A DNA stretch of 64,000 nt from assembly GCA_921293015.1 (NCBI GenBank), contig OV121095.1, forward strand, positions 36,243,484 through 36,307,483. The letters run 5' to 3'. Both the position numbers and the translations under genes were made by a program. The notes under the pieces were generated by a model, which was not told the origin of the DNA, searched no databases, and saw nothing but the letters and a program-made list of their open reading frames with translations. The DNA is from Phorcus lineatus (taxonomy: Eukaryota > Mollusca > Gastropoda > Trochida > Trochidae). Below, in pieces: positions 11,376-24,899 of this stretch. Position 1 is the first letter of the stretch. Each line of letters begins with the position of its first letter.

Positions 11376-12055
11376 AGTAAAAATAAAATTGTACAGTACA
11401 CAGCAGATAGTGTGATCCTAAGACAACAATGTTGCATTTTTTCACTCTCTAAATAGGATATATTTCTAATGGCATATCAAGAACACACTATAGCTGCAAC
11501 CTACAAGTAAAGAGTAAAATTTTAGAGAAGGATAAGTTAAATCAATTACTCATAAGGTTCATGAAAGTAGTGTCTCTCCAGACAGAGTAATATATGATCG
11601 ATAGAAGAATTTCAGTGACAAACACCGTGATTATATCACTTAGCCGTACGTCAATCTGTTTATGTCATAATAATTCCAAGCAGAACACTAACCAGCTGAT
11701 AGATGAAACAAGTCTGGGGCAATGACAGAATATAAAATGCTACTTCCATTTAACTTATTTATTATGATTCAGTGGCAAAGGCATTGCATTGCACTAAGCT
11801 GTATTTTAACCAGTTAATGGCAGGATGATATTAAGCAAGTCTGCATGGGGCACAGATCGAATATCAAATGCTGAAAGACAACATAAGCACAAGAGATTAT
11901 ATAGCAATCTAAGATACAACATCTAGTCTAGCCATTGTGTAAATATTGTTCTGTTCCAATCTAATGTTCCTTCAGAAACAGTGGACAAATACTCTATCCA
12001 TTCTAGGAATTATCATTCAGTAAATATACATCCAGGCAGTCTTCCCAGACAGAAA
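11376..12055. other. Intronic stretch, nothing recognised
   Basis: AT-rich sequence without an exon-like frame. The phrase AAGTCTGSGGCAMWGA recurs loosely near 11,708 and 11,840, hinting at an old duplication. Confidence 0.35.
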
Positions 12056-12450
12056 ATAAGATCTCATCTTGATGCTGGATGACATTCACTTACAATACAA
12101 GATTATTTGACAATCCAAAACCAAGAATTAACATTTCGATGATTTTTTTGTTCAGTTCTAGAAGTAAGATAATCAGTAATTGCTTTCATTTGGGTGGATC
12201 TAGGGGGTTTTCGGGGTTCAACAAATTATTGGATTTTTAAGAAATAAACAAACTTAAAATGGGAGACCTATTATATCTTGTCTTGACGCTGGATGACATT
12301 CACTGACAAATGAAGATTATTTGACAATTGAGGCCAAGAAATTTACATTTTGATATATTTTCTAGGGGATCAGTCAAGAAATTCAGATTATCAGTAATAT
12401 TTGGGTGAGTTTCAGGGGTTGATAGAAAATTTGGATTACAAAATATAAGG
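12056..12450. repeat. Two-copy tandem duplication, about 213 bp
   Basis: GCTGGATGACATTCACT occurs near 12,072 and 12,285. Each copy continues with AAGATTATTTGACAAT, then a TTTGGGTGRRTYTAGGGG-like segment and AATTATTGG or AAAATTTGG. The copies are clearly diverged. Confidence 0.7.
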
Positions 12451-14234
12451 AAGCTGAAAAATGGGATAACTGTGGTCATACTACCACCATTTGATTAGGT
12501 GAACCCGCCCTGTCAAAATTCCTGGATCCCCAAGTGTCTATAGCCAAGAATGTGGTAATATTAAGGAAAATATTTTTTTTTAAATCATTGCCACTAACCA
12601 GCTTCAAATCATAAAAAAATTCAACTTCTTGAATTTACAAAAGTAAGCAACCACGTAAATCAATGTTGAACTATCTCCCTGTCAAAGATAAAAAATATCT
12701 AGAGCATTATTTCAAGGAATTAGTATTCATCAGCCGCCCCATGTTTCCCCAGACTGCGACCACCTTGGGAAGTTAATAGTGTTCCATACAAAGACAAGTA
12801 GACTCTCCCAGACAGTTCATTAGATTATACCCTACTGCCAGAGGACAAAATCATTATATAAGATTATTATGGTAATCTGTATGGTCAATCAAGGCAGGAG
12901 AAAATTCATGTGAGGAATTGAGGTTATAATTGAGGTTCATCAGGACAAAATTTCAACATCTCAATTACTCTCTTTACAGGTATTTTCTTAAAAATACCCA
13001 CAGCTGAATCCTAAAGGCATTAAGCCTTATAGATACCAGGGTATTGAAGGGGCTCTGTGGACATAAATATGCTGATGAAGCGGGATTCCAGCCAAACAGA
13101 AAATCATTTCTTTAGATGTCTGGAGACAGAGTGACCAAATGATAGGGCAATCTCTGGTTTACAGCAGGGGTGGTTAACAAACTGAATACAGAGGGGAAAG
13201 AACAATATTTCCTTTAGCTCAGTGCACTCACTCTTAACCCACGTATCTCTTCTACATTTCTCAAAATTTAAATATGTAAGACTCGAATCCATGGCAGGCC
13301 TCAAATCTGTGGCGGATTTCCAAATCTATGGCAGATTTTCAAATGCCTGACATTTGTACCTTTTTTTGTATTTTTCTGCAATGATTAACCAAACCTTACG
13401 CTAGACAAACTTATCCTAAAGTTCGTCGACAGGAATCCAAGGGTTACAAAAGATAGTCTTTCAATATCTTAGGGCTAAAGACTGACTCATTGAGGGCTAA
13501 AAAGATCCTACCAAATAAACACAATTGATGTGGCATGAAGATGCAAATTATTATTTACATGTAAGGTATTGTTTAATGTATTTTTGTAATTGTGATATGG
13601 ACACTTATTATTTGGTCGTTATCCGTTTGCAATATTTCTCTGGGACTTCCCTAATTATTACGCTAGCGACGCAATTGGACCTTACGACAGGAACAGTTAG
13701 CTATTATGACGTCATCGCACAATGACTTCACCTAGCATGACGTCATGAAACAGTCTAACAATCAAACAAGCCACAGATAAGGAAAACCACCATAGATTAG
13801 AGACCCGCCACAGATCTGAGTCCTACAAATATATATTTGGTCCCCAATAGGATCCATAATAATACTAAAGAAGAAGCTTACACTGAACCAACTTCCCTCT
13901 ACTCCAAATTCTGACATTCATATCTGGTCACAAAGTATATTTATAGTGCAGATTTTCTAACTCCATAGCAACACTATAATTTCACTTTGAGCCGGTGAAA
14001 AGGGCAATCTGTTGTCAAAAACAGCATGAACTTTATAAAAAAAAATTGACTTTCTCCAAAATATTCAACAATTGGGAAACTGTTATTGAATATTCTTACC
14101 TTTACACCATCGTGAATCGCAAATTTATAGAAATCAACATTCCTCAACTAACAAAACTAGATGAGGCCACTTGCAAAAAATAGTCTATGCAACTGGTAAT
14201 TAGAACGTAAATTTTCAAAATCTATACAAATAAA
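12451..14234. other. Intronic stretch with a TGACGTCA-bearing segment
   Basis: No exon seen. Around 13,660-13,750 is a CpG-richer patch with ATGACGTCAT at 13,706-13,715 and a second GACGTCATG near 13,740. It resembles patches near 18,117 and 59,878 and is probably a transposon fragment. Confidence 0.4.
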
Positions 14235-15055
14235 GAGCAAAATATAAGTACAATTAGTAATATATCACAGACACAATATAAAAGTGCCTTGAACTGTTCA
14301 TGCAATAATTAATTATAATAACAAGAGCAAAATGTAAGCACAATTTGTAATATATCACAGACACAATATAAAAGTGCCTGGGAATGTTCATGCATTAATT
14401 AATCATAATAACAATAGCAAAATATAAGTACAATTAGTAATATATCACAGACACAATATAAAAGTGCCTTGGAATGTTCGTGCAATAATTAATTATAATA
14501 ACAATAGCAAAATATAAGTACAATTAGTAATATATCACAGACACAATATAAAAGTGCCTTGGACTGTTCATGCAATAATTAATTATAATAACAAGAGCAA
14601 AATATAAGTACAATTAGTAATATATCTCAGACACAATATAAAAGTGCCTGGGAATGTCATGTAATAATTAATTATAATAACAAGAGCAAAATATAAGTAC
14701 AATTAGTAATATATCACAGACACAATATAAAAGTGCCTGGGAATGTTCATGCAGTAATCAATAATAAACAAGATCAAAATAGAAGCACAATTAGTAATAT
14801 ATCACAGACACAATATAAAAGTGCCTGGGAATGTTCATGCAATAATCAGTTATAATAACAAGAGAAAAATATAAGTACAATTAATAATATATCTCAGACA
14901 CAATATAAAAGTGCCTGGGAATGTTCATGCAGTAATCAATAATAAACAAGATCAAAATAGAAGCACAATTAGTAATATATCACAGGCACAATATAAAAGT
15001 GCCTGGGAATGTTCATGCAATATTTAATTATAACAACAAGACAAAATATCAGCAG
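14235..15055. repeat. 90-bp tandem repeat, about 9 copies
   Basis: The unit contains GAGCAAAATATAAGTACAAT, TAGTAATATATCACAGACAC and AATATAAAAGTGCCTGGGAA, followed by TGTTCATGCAATAATTAATT. Starts at 14,235, 14,325, 14,415, 14,505 and 14,595 keep exact 90-bp spacing; later units are 86-90 bp and more diverged. Confidence 0.92.
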
Positions 15056-15599
15056 GCATGTATTACAGTGATAATATGAAAGTGCTCGGGAATAAAAGAT
15101 TAACTTCAGCTAAATCCTGTAGGTGAATCTCCAGACACCTCCATTACCTTGGAGTCTAACAATAGCATGACATTTCTGCTTCCAACATTAGTCTTTCATC
15201 CTAGTCCCTTGCAAATCTCAGGAATCTTATCTCACGCGAATCTCTCAGGAGTGATTTCCTCGTAATCAATACCAATATAGCTCAACCTCTACCAATGCTA
15301 TAGCAGATTGAGTAATTAGTTTGATAGAATAGCATTTAGTGTCTGAAATTAAATCAGTTTTTTTGCAAGAAAAGTCAAAATAAGAAAATGACATATATTG
15401 AAAATTAGCTGCTTTGATCTTTTGGTTTTCATCTAATTTTACGCTTTCTAGACTTGCTTCAGATGAAAAAGCAGAAAATATACATGTACACCTGAAATCT
15501 TTGGTTCCTAATCACGATTTTTATAGGATATTTAAAATCTTCTTCAACCAGAAATCTGTCCATCAAAACTCACAACTAGAGCTTTAAGGTGTAGCTTGA

Positions 15600-15772
15600 T
15601 TAAATCTAGACTGAGATTACTTAATTCATTATAGATAAAGGAAGAATGCTGTCAATTGAAAGACACGACAGAGTCTGCCCATTATGCAAAGATGCTGTTG
15701 AAGACAAAATCTATTTAATTTCTATTTGTACACCATATGATGAAATAAGAAAAAGGTACTGACCTGTTCAAC
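15600..15772 (+). pseudogene. LINE retrotransposon 3' fragment (zinc knuckle at the ORF2 C-terminus)
   Basis: The frame from about 15,658 reads RHDRVCPLCKDAVEDKIYL followed by ISICTPYDEIRKRY and a stop. The pattern CPLC, then VED, then C-x-x-Y-D-x-x-R is the familiar C-terminal knuckle of non-LTR retrotransposon reverse transcriptases; the usual His of the knuckle is Tyr here. The upstream frame (KSRLRLLNS) is broken by a stop near 15,630. This is a dead, 5'-truncated fragment. Confidence 0.72.
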
Positions 15773-16654
15773 ACCTATGAAAGCTCCCCAAAGTAGCGTA
15801 TAGATATTTATAAATATCATCTTCTGATAAAAAATTCTTTAAAATTTGTCATAGTATAAAATATTACGAAACGGAAAGAAAGGCACAATGAGAGACAGGT
15901 TTAAGAACGACTCAAATCTAGTCTGGCTTGTACATGTCAACCTGTCAGCTTGGGTGCCCCTTCAAGGTGTATGTAAGCTTTCAGGGTCTCTGAAGCAATA
16001 AACCACTACAACATGATGAGTTATAGAGTTATAGAGCACAAAATTAGAACTCACACCAAAATCATAATTCAGTAATTTGTTTCGTTAATTAAAGGTTGGA
16101 CTTGATAGGTCAGTGAGCTCAAATTCTGTTTTTCTTCCTTAAACTTTCATTTCATTTGGGGTCATTTTCTTTAATGAAACAAATCAAAGTAAATTTTTCC
16201 AGATTTGATCCAAAAAGTTGTACTGATACACAGACACCAGTTTAAGACTATTTTAACCCTTTTTCCACTAATCCATTTTCAGGGTTGATGAGTGACTATT
16301 CAAGTTTTCAAACTGATGAACAAGATAGGCCCCAGGTTTTGGGAAATTTTGTAGATTCGAAAGCTTCCCATCAATCCTTTTTAATTTTCAAGAATAAATT
16401 GACTGTAAAAAGATTGAACCCCTTTTTATATAGAAGAGCAATGTCCTCTTTAAAATTCCCGGTTCAAACACTGAAAATTGAGAGAGGCGAAAATGGGCAC
16501 TGACATGGAATGAATAGAAAGCAAGAAATATTTTGCTATGATAGATAACTATGTAAGCTAACAACTTAATTAGACTATATCTTGACAACATGATGATTTA
16601 TGATTTGTAGGAACACTCAACTTGATGGTATATTCGAGGGTAACATGACATCCC
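15773..16654. other. Intronic stretch, nothing recognised
   Basis: Possible further LINE 3' sequence just after the fragment, then unique AT-rich DNA. No supported feature. Confidence 0.35.
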
Positions 16655-17056
16655 ACAGCATGAACTAGACCGCATACCTACATGAACTAGACCACAGATC
16701 TACATGAACTAGACCACAGATCTACATGATCTGGACCACAGATCTACATGAACTAGACCACAGATCTACATGAACTAGACTACAGATCTACATGATCTAA
16801 ACCACTGATCTACATGATCTAGACCACAGATCTGCATGAAGTAGACCACAGATCTACGTGAACTAGACCACAGATCTACATGATCTAAACCACAGATCTG
16901 CATGATCTAAACCACAGATCTGCATGAAGTAGACCACAGATCTACATGAACTAGACCACAGATCTACATGAACTAAACCACAGATCTGCATGAAGTAGAC
17001 CACAGATCTGCATGATCTAAACCACAGATCTACATGAACTAGACAACAGATCTACA
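16655..17056. repeat. 22-bp minisatellite, about 18 copies
   Basis: The consensus is ACATGAACTAGACCACAGAT plus CT. Variants alternate GAACTAGA, GATCTAAA and GAAGTAGA at the same position. Each unit carries the palindrome AGATCT. Confidence 0.95.
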
Positions 17057-17084
17057 TATCACAGGGAAATAAAATATTGACGGT

Positions 17085-17310
17085 GTGTTAAGGTGATTTT
17101 GGGTTTAACACCAATTTCAAGAGTATTTCACTAATATCACTGCCCGCTTGTATTATTGCAGGGAGAAAGCAAACACCAATGCATTGGCTATGCATTGCAG
17201 TGAAGCCTGCAAACCATGGTTTGTAATGTACTGAAATTCATTGTAGCATTGCACCCAAACCTTACTGCAGACAAAGTTGTTGAGCCCAAGGCGGGATTCA
17301 AACTCCATGA
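17085..17310 (-). mobile_element. tRNA-derived SINE, same family, reverse orientation
   Basis: Read on the minus strand it has GTTTGAATCCCGCC (box B), CTCAACAACTTTGTCTGCAG, TAAGGTTTGGGTGCAATGC, a GCAGGCTTCACTGC-like word and the AACCCAAAATCACCTTA tail. These are the same blocks in the same order as the copy at 11,058. Box A is degraded or missing. Confidence 0.75.
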
Positions 17311-17856
17311 AATATTGGATAGAATCATACATATGAAAACACCGCTCTGCAAACTCTCTATTACACTTTGAAACACTTATAACAAAAGTCAAGTGTAAAT
17401 GTTTTCATTAGATATGCTTAACTTCTCACTTCACCAGCTTGGTAAGTGTTTTTACTCCTTACCATTTCATTCTTTTTCTGTATTCAGTATTTGGTCATTA
17501 CTAGGTTTCCCTTTGTTATAGAGTTGTCTTTCTTGTATTTTGACAGCTTATAACGATTTGACAATTGTTTAAGTTAGAGAAAATGGGTAAACACAGATGT
17601 GTACTTGAACATAATGAATATCTTAATTAAAGATGGATCATTGTATCAAAATAAACAAAACAAAAAAACATGAATTATCTACAATGTAAGTTGCTTAGGG
17701 AGAAAGAATACAACACATCATCATTATGACACTTTCAATGTATCAATACATATATATCATGTCATAAACAAAATAAACTATTCCGACCGAGGAATAGATT
17801 TGAGGGCTGTGAGATGACAACTTTAGGCTATTAAATTCTTTCAATACATAGAGGAT

Positions 17857-18005
17857 ATTTGACATTTCTCGTCTAATACCATGGATATCTCATCGAGTGA
17901 AGTAGAAATTTATATTTTCACGAGTGGCGTAGCCACGAGTGTAAATATATGATTTTCTACTTCACGAGATGAGATATTCATGGTATTCGACGAGAAATGT
18001 CAAAT
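17857..18005. mobile_element. Foldback MITE core (large hairpin)
   Basis: ATTTGACATTTCTCGTC through GTGAAGTAGAAATTTATATT is inverted to give GATTTTCTACTTCACGAGAT through CGACGAGAAATGTCAAAT. The arms are about 65 bp around a CACGAGTGGCGTAGCCACGAG centre. The surrounding 17,770-18,240 is CpG-enriched and contains ATGACGTCAT at 18,116-18,125, and probably belongs to the same insertion. Confidence 0.8.
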
Positions 18006-18240
18006 GTTCTATTTATTATGTTTCCCAAAACCACGTTAATGACCCTAACTATATGAATGGAGAAGCTAAATTGCTTCGCTAGCATGGCCGTTGCATGACG
18101 TAATTCAATTGTTTCATGACGTCATATGATTGTTGCGTCATTTCACTGAGTAGAATACCATTTTTATTTCACTCAGTGAAAATACGGGTTTTATTTTCAC
18201 CGATAAATGGGATATTTCACCATTCGAAACATAATACTAC

Positions 18241-18689
18241 TGTATATGCAAGCTAATAAATAAAAAATAACAATTGTAGAAGAACATGTTTTATCTCCCG
18301 TTTGCTCTGATGCCTCAATAAGATGAGGATTTCAATAAAATCCTGCCTGCTCCTTTCCTAAAACCTGTATCGGGAACTTATAAATACATTTAAATAGAAT
18401 GCTCTTACACACTAATTTGTGTACATCAACATATTTGCATGTAATGGTATTGAGCATATTCCCACATCAATGTAATGGTGTTGAGCATTGTTACATTATA
18501 TCATGTTTAGGGTTTCAAGGAGCTATATTTAGGTAAAAGGGTTCACACACAAGGGTGCACTATAAGTAAGATGGGTCAGTCGCTTGAGAAGATAACATGT
18601 AACCACCTCAGGTAAACAGTTCAAGCTTTATAACTGATCAGTACGCAAAGGGACTCTCCTTTGATGTGCAAGGTCAGCCTTTCAACACT
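18241..18689. other. Intronic stretch, nothing recognised
   Basis: Short local repeat ATTGAGCAT/CACATCAATGTAATGG near 18,440-18,500 only. Confidence 0.35.
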
Positions 18690-19400
18690 AAGATGAGAAA
18701 CTTTTCACACTAAGGTTAGAAAATTTCAACACCCACTTGAGAAACTATCTGCACTAAGGTGAAAAACTGTCAAACTAGGCACAGAAAATTTTCTGATTCT
18801 AAGGTGGACAAATTACAATGCTAAGGTGAGAAAATACCCTAGGATGACATTAACCAACTTCCCATGCTAAGGTCAAAATCCTTTACTAAGATGTGACAAA
18901 ATCCAATGCCATGGTAAGAATATGTCAAATGCTAAGATGAGGGAATGCCCGAACACATGGTGGTACATATTTTTAAAATGATGAGGTGAGAAAAAGTTTA
19001 TGCTAAGTGGAAAAAACTTTTCATTCTGTGGTGATACAACTCCCAACACTAAGGTGAGAAAATTGTCCATAACCACAATGAGAAACTCCCACTGCTAAGT
19101 AGACCTTAATCTTTCAATGCTAAGGTGAAAACACTGTCAACTTTTAATGATAAAACATAGCAACTTCATACAATATTGTGCAATAATTTCCAATGTAAGA
19201 AGAGAAAACTTCAAGTCTTTAAATGAGAAAACTTCAAATGGTAAATTAAGAGTTTTCCAAAATGACATGAGACAACTCTGAATTCTGATACAAAACTTCC
19301 AACAATAAGGTAAGAAAACTTCAAATAAGCCATGCAAGAAAACTTAAAATACAACGGTGAAATAAAATACCAATGCTAAAGGTGAAATCTGCACAAGGAA
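18690..19400. repeat. Degenerate repeat of about 30 bp, roughly 22 units
   Basis: Units share CTAAGGTGAGAAAA followed by TTCAACA-like sequence at 27-34 bp spacing, for example near 18,690, 18,710, 18,755, 18,820, 18,965, 19,050 and 19,120. The array is strongly diverged and so old. Many units on the plus strand match the donor consensus AAG|GTGAGA, but the host transcript runs on the other strand. Confidence 0.7.
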
Positions 19401-22400
19401 AATGACAAGACCTTTCTATGCCTTGTGGTAATCTGCACATGTAAGAAAGGATTTTAAAACATGTGTAATGTTCATTAACAATAACCAGACATAATTATTG
19501 ATATTGACAGGGATATAACAATAACACTATAAAATTGGAGAATAACAATGGAATCAGCCATCAATAACCCTTTAACACTTTTATCAAAGAAATAGAGAGT
19601 GATATGAATATGACCATGTGACTATGTGATATAGGATAATTTTTTCCTGAACACCTAAATCTTTCTAACTTCTCTTTGTGTTGCATTAACACATGCCATA
19701 ATTTAGAATTTTTCTTTTTGTATCCTTTGTTTGTGTGTAAGATGCTTTAAATAAATGTATTTAATTACTGTAATTGATTTTTTGTTGAGGTGGTAAAAGC
19801 TTTCCAAGAAATCTTTAAAACGAAGTAAATCTTAGCTTTAAGAAACTCAAAGTATCATGTGAAAACTTTTAACAGTCTTATCCATTGATGCAAATGATCT
19901 AGTTCAGCATATAGCATTAATCCATTGAGTTCAGGAAAAAGTAAATTGAATGCTGATAAATCAATAGCAAACCTCGGAAAGTGAAATTCAGCAAAAACAT
20001 TGAAAAAACTTTGATATGATTTATATAACAGGTTTTCTCAGCTCTCTGATTGCAAACACATTTATGTTTGATAAAAGCCATTCATATGGATAGACAATTT
20101 ATTTATACTGTATACGCAACGTTTTGACACAGATAAATATTGTTATAATTATTGCTTCATCCCATGCTTGACAACGGCATTTGAATCTACGTTGAATGGT
20201 CAACTATACAGAATAATGAATTTTTATATATATAAAAATAGTCTTCATTCTTCTATCTTCCAACTTCTGCAATGCCAATCAAAAAAAGAAACATGTAATT
20301 TTAATTTACTTTTCTATTCTATAAATGTGCATTGAAAGAAATCATTGGCAAAAGTACACAAACATTTCTGTCAGATTTCCAATAGGGCCAATACACAAGG
20401 ACTACCTGTGTTATCTGTCTGTACAGCAGCTGTGCAGTAGCTGTACTCATCCTTTATCTTGATTTACAACAAAAGCCGTTGAAAAACCTGTCCGAATCTA
20501 CACTATCTGAAATAACTGTTGAAAAACCTGCCTCCTATCACAAACAGTTGGCCAGCTCGTCTCACAGAAGTAGGAAGCATGCAGTGCGAGGAGCTTGGAC
20601 TGAACCTCACACGGTACAAGAAACAAAAGTATTTGAAAAAAATTTGCTGATTGGGCAAATCACTGCCTTATGCTGTATTGTTGTTTGAAGGAGGAAAGAC
20701 ACAAGATTTTATTCATTCTTATGAATTTATGACTCGGTCTGCTTTCAAATTCATTTTATCTTGAGCAATGTACAATTTGATTTCAGTTGAGTTCCCTAAA
20801 GTTGTCTAAAAAAGTATGTATTATGTCAAATATAATTGCCATTAACTTCACATAGAATATCCATAGCTCTTATTTAGATCCAGACTTTTCAAAATCTGAA
20901 AAGAATCAATATAAATGCTCAGTTTCTTTGGACTGTGTGTATGCATGGTTTTCTTTGAATTTCTATTTGAACTAAAGTAAAGGAAAGTGAAAAAGTTCAA
21001 ACTACTTAGCTGGAGACTGTCTGTGTTCATTTTGTACAGCTATTAGTATCAATTGAAAACAACAAAGAAGAGAGATCAATAAACCAGTGAACATAAAAAG
21101 TTAAAGGAATCCCAAAATATGCATGAGACGGTTTATGATTCCATTTCAGTCAAAGGCCTCCAGCATAGTTTGTATAGATCCAATTGTGATCTGTATTTGT
21201 CTTGTGCTATCAGATTGGGTAAACTTGAAACTTTAAACAAACCTGAAAATAGTCATTAGTGATGATTGTAATTGACAGAAAAAATAGAGCCAAGGGCTCT
21301 GTAGCTCATCAGCCTTTGTATTGTTGATGGTCAAGACTAAGATATAAACCCATTACTTCTCCAGGTGAAATACATCTCCAAATTGTCAAGTGTCAGTGCA
21401 TAAGAAAAGATGTCATGACACAAAAATTGGAAGAAAATTGATAGAACCATATCATATTTCCTCATCATGATACAAAATAAAAAACAGATTCTTTTAAAAA
21501 AGTAGCAGTTTGGGAGGAAGTATATTTCAGTTCATTTACATACTCCTTGAGGGGGTCAGTCCTGAATGTACAAATTTGGATCGCGAGGGTGCAAGGTATA
21601 TCCCCACAAAATTTCAGCTTTGGGAGTGCAGCAGTTTTAGAGGAAAATATAAAATAACTAAAGTAAACGGAAGAAGGACAATTGAGCCATGCCATAAGCT
21701 CATCTGACCAATGAGGTCTGATGAGCTAAAAAAGCAAAAAGTTTATGACCGGACGCTGGACAACTGGTCATGCGTGAAGCCCACCAGGTGTGATGAGCGA
21801 AAAACTGATCATTGAGAATGAGAGAAGATTCATTTACATATGTCCCAACCTAGATGTTTGTGTAAATGGAAAGACTTAGACAGCCATAGTGACAATTCAA
21901 TCATATAGTCTGTGGTGGTTCTACATCCTTCTTGGTTGTAATCTTACTATTTTCTACTAGTCTGCATGCAATCCATAATATCAAACATCATTTAATAGGC
22001 AGCATAATTCCTATTTCCTATCTTCTTTAAAAATTGGTTGTGTCAAATAGAAATAACTGCGGAAAGCTGAAGATCAAACGATCAATGTCGACAGAAAAAA
22101 AAAGAAAAAGAAACAAAGCTGGATATATGCATTGGAGACATTTCCTCCTCTCACAGTTGAAACATGGAGCACTTTCTAAAGAAATTCTCCAGCTACTTAA
22201 CTGTCATCTCTCTCAGTGTTTGTCTTCACTCTCTGCTTCCTCCAACTGAAAGGAAGCTGAGAAAAGAAAATATGTAGATCAATGGATCTACTTAAACTGA
22301 AATATTTCACCCACCTTGGGATCCATGAGTAGGAATTCATCTCCCCAGAAGATCGCTCAAGTGCCTTTTTATGCACCCGACAGATTGTGGCGAAAATCTA

Positions 22401-22556
22401 TAAGAATCCTACCAAAAGCTTCCCTGGAAACTCTCTCTGAGTACCATTGATTCTGATAGTCAATGTATTGTCCAGACATCCATGCACACAGAATTTTGTT
22501 AACCTGGCTTCAGCATCAGTAAAGCCAAGATATGGTGGATCTTGTCCTGTACCTTA
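19401..22556. other. Intronic stretch with one dispersed repeat
   Basis: No exon is supported. Near 21,287-21,325 is AGAGCCAAGGGCTCTGTAGC followed by TCATCAGCC; a relative is at 30,112-30,160 (GAGCCATTGGCTCTG, GCAGCTCATCAGTC). Near 21,690-21,800 CATCTGACCAATGAGG and CACCAGGTGTGATGAG may be its other end. Confidence 0.4.
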
Positions 22557-22945
22557 CTGAATATAGTAAATGGTGTATTCCTTTCTGTATGTATCATACA
22601 GGGTACTGAATGGTGTATTCCTTTCTGTATGTATCATACAGGGTACTGAATGGTGTATTCCTTTCTGTATGTATCATACAGGGTACTGAATGGTGTATTC
22701 CTTTCTGTATGTATCATACAGGGTACTGAATGGTGTATTCCTGTCTATATGTATCTCACAAGACACTGAATGGTGTATGCCTGCCAATATGTATTACACA
22801 GGGTACTGAATGGTGTATTCCCGTCCATATGTATCTCACAATACACTGAATGGTGTATGCCTGCCAATATGTATCACGCAGGGTACTGAATGGTGTATTC
22901 CTTTCTGTATGTATCACACAGGGTACTGGATGATGTATCTCTTGT
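22557..22945. repeat. 40-bp minisatellite, about 9.5 copies
   Basis: The unit is ACTGAATGGTGTATTCCTTT then CTGTATGTATCATACAGGGT. The first four units are identical; later ones vary (CTGTCTATATGTATCTCACA, CTGCCAATATGTATTACACA). GTATGTATCATAC is partly palindromic. Confidence 0.95.
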
Positions 22946-23911
22946 CTAAATGTATCTCACAAGATTGATGTATTCCTGCATAAATTTATCTCAAAAGATA
23001 TCAAATGAATTCCTTGATATTAAACTTCTCACAAGAAACCAAATTAATTCTTTGAAAGTGAATCTTTCGTAGGATACTAAATTGTATATCGTTGTCTTCA
23101 AGTATGTCATAAGATACTGAATGCATATTACAGTATTCACAGACTGTGTATCACTCACAATTACACAATTGCCTATTCCGTGATCTTGGAGGTATCCATT
23201 GACAGTGGTCTTCTCCTAATGAGTATTCTTTGGCACAAATCTCATTGGATAAATGATAATGTACTCTCACAGATATAACCAGGCAATCACCCAAGGATGT
23301 ACAAACTTTGATTCACTTATCTGTTTTAGTTGCCCTGGTTCAATGGCAGTATTATGTGAATCTATGAGGATATATCTAACCAGAATTTTAATTATCGTCT
23401 CAAAATTTACTTCCTTAATTTGAATATGCAAAGATATAACTCCTCTCAGTCAATACTGTTTCTATTGCCTTGTACCAATAGCACACTTGCATGGTGACAC
23501 ATCAAGATTAATCCAATCAATGTCATGTAAATCCTCCTAATTAAAGCACTGACCTCTTGATTAATGTCCAGACAAATGAGATTTGAGGCAAATTTATCAA
23601 TATCAAGGGCTGATTCTTAATTGAACAGAACAAACCACAGTTATACAATATCCAGGTTGACTTTCACCATATTGAGAATTCTCTTCGAAATATCACATTC
23701 AGAACCCAAAACTTGCAAGAAACCTTATTCAACATATACCATTACTTTGAGATGTTAAGTGGATGAGTGTTATTCTTTTCAAGGGGATTTCCTCTAAATT
23801 TCACTTTTATATAATACACAGTGCATATATATGTGAAATGTCATGGCAATCACATACATCACAAGGTTGAAATCTGATTACTAAATGTAATTTCTCTCCA
23901 ATGAGAAAGTC
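22946..23911. other. Intronic stretch, nothing recognised
   Basis: Decayed relatives of the 40-bp unit may extend to about 23,130 (CTCACAAGA, TACTGAATG). The rest is unique. Confidence 0.35.
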
Positions 23912-24245
23912 AACCTTCACCAATCCTTCCTACAATGAATCCTGGTACAAACATACTGCAGATCGAGTTGATAATTTTTTTCAAAATCAACACAAAGTAT
24001 TTGAATCTACATGACAGTCCCAATCACTGAAAGGCTGGTTTATGGTTCCTCATCCTCAAATTTCACCAATCCTTCATACAATGACAGCTGGTACAAATAA
24101 ACTGCAGATTAAGTTGATAGATGTTTCCAAAATCAACACAAAGAATTTGAATCTACATGACAGTCCCAATCACTGTAAGGCTGGTTTGTGGTTCCTCGAT
24201 GATCCTCAAATTTCACCAACCTTCCTACAATGAATGCTTGTACAT
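23912..24245. repeat. Tandem repeat of about 147 bp, 2.3 copies
   Basis: CACCAATCCTTCCTACAATG occurs near 23,918, 24,066 and 24,212. Units share AAATCAACACAAAG, TTTGAATCTACATGACAGTC and CCAATCACTG with AAGGCTGGTTT. Confidence 0.88.
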
Positions 24246-24899
24246 ATATACCCCAGTACAGCTCTTACATCAACATATACCATGTAAATTCTCCCCTTCC
24301 AAGAAGACAGCCCTCTGACAGGAAAATAACACATCCTCGTAAGGATGTTTCTGTATCCTCTTAACAATTAACCACTTGAAACGCATTTGTAATAAAGTCA
24401 TCTGAATCAATTCCTGGAGTCGTTTCACAAATACATGAGACGGAATTAAGCGATCAGTGCTCATTCCATGGAAAAGATTCTCGTTAGCAGTTGAATAAAT
24501 TGCTGGTGATTTGTCGACTCCATTTTGTTTCGAATGTAATAAGATCTCACTTGTTTCAACTTCCTCAAATATAAGTACAATATTAACGAGTGCTTGTATT
24601 TACAACAGATTGACAGTGCTTGTATTTACAACAGCTGTACAGCTGTAATCTTGCAGTCAGTCAGTCTGGATTCAGTATATCGCTGTTCCAATACAATAAT
24701 GTTGCCAACAAAAATAGCAACAGCTAGATTTTTCAACAGCAGACACACAGTTGTACCACAATATAATGTCAATCTAACCAAATCTTAACTTTTTGATCCT
24801 GCCATTAAAAATGTCCACAAAATTAAAGTGTTTATTTCAAACACAGAAACACTGCCCTATCAAATGCACTTTAAACAGTCCACTTTCATCAGAATATTC
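24246..24899. other. Intronic stretch, nothing recognised
   Basis: A small duplication of AGTGCTTGTATTTACAACAG near 24,588 and 24,616. No gene signal. Confidence 0.35.

Noticed and set aside
14235-15055. Regular repeats considered as a CRISPR array (also 16,655-17,056 and 22,557-22,945)
   Set aside because: Units are contiguous with no unique spacers, and the genome is clearly eukaryotic. These are minisatellites.
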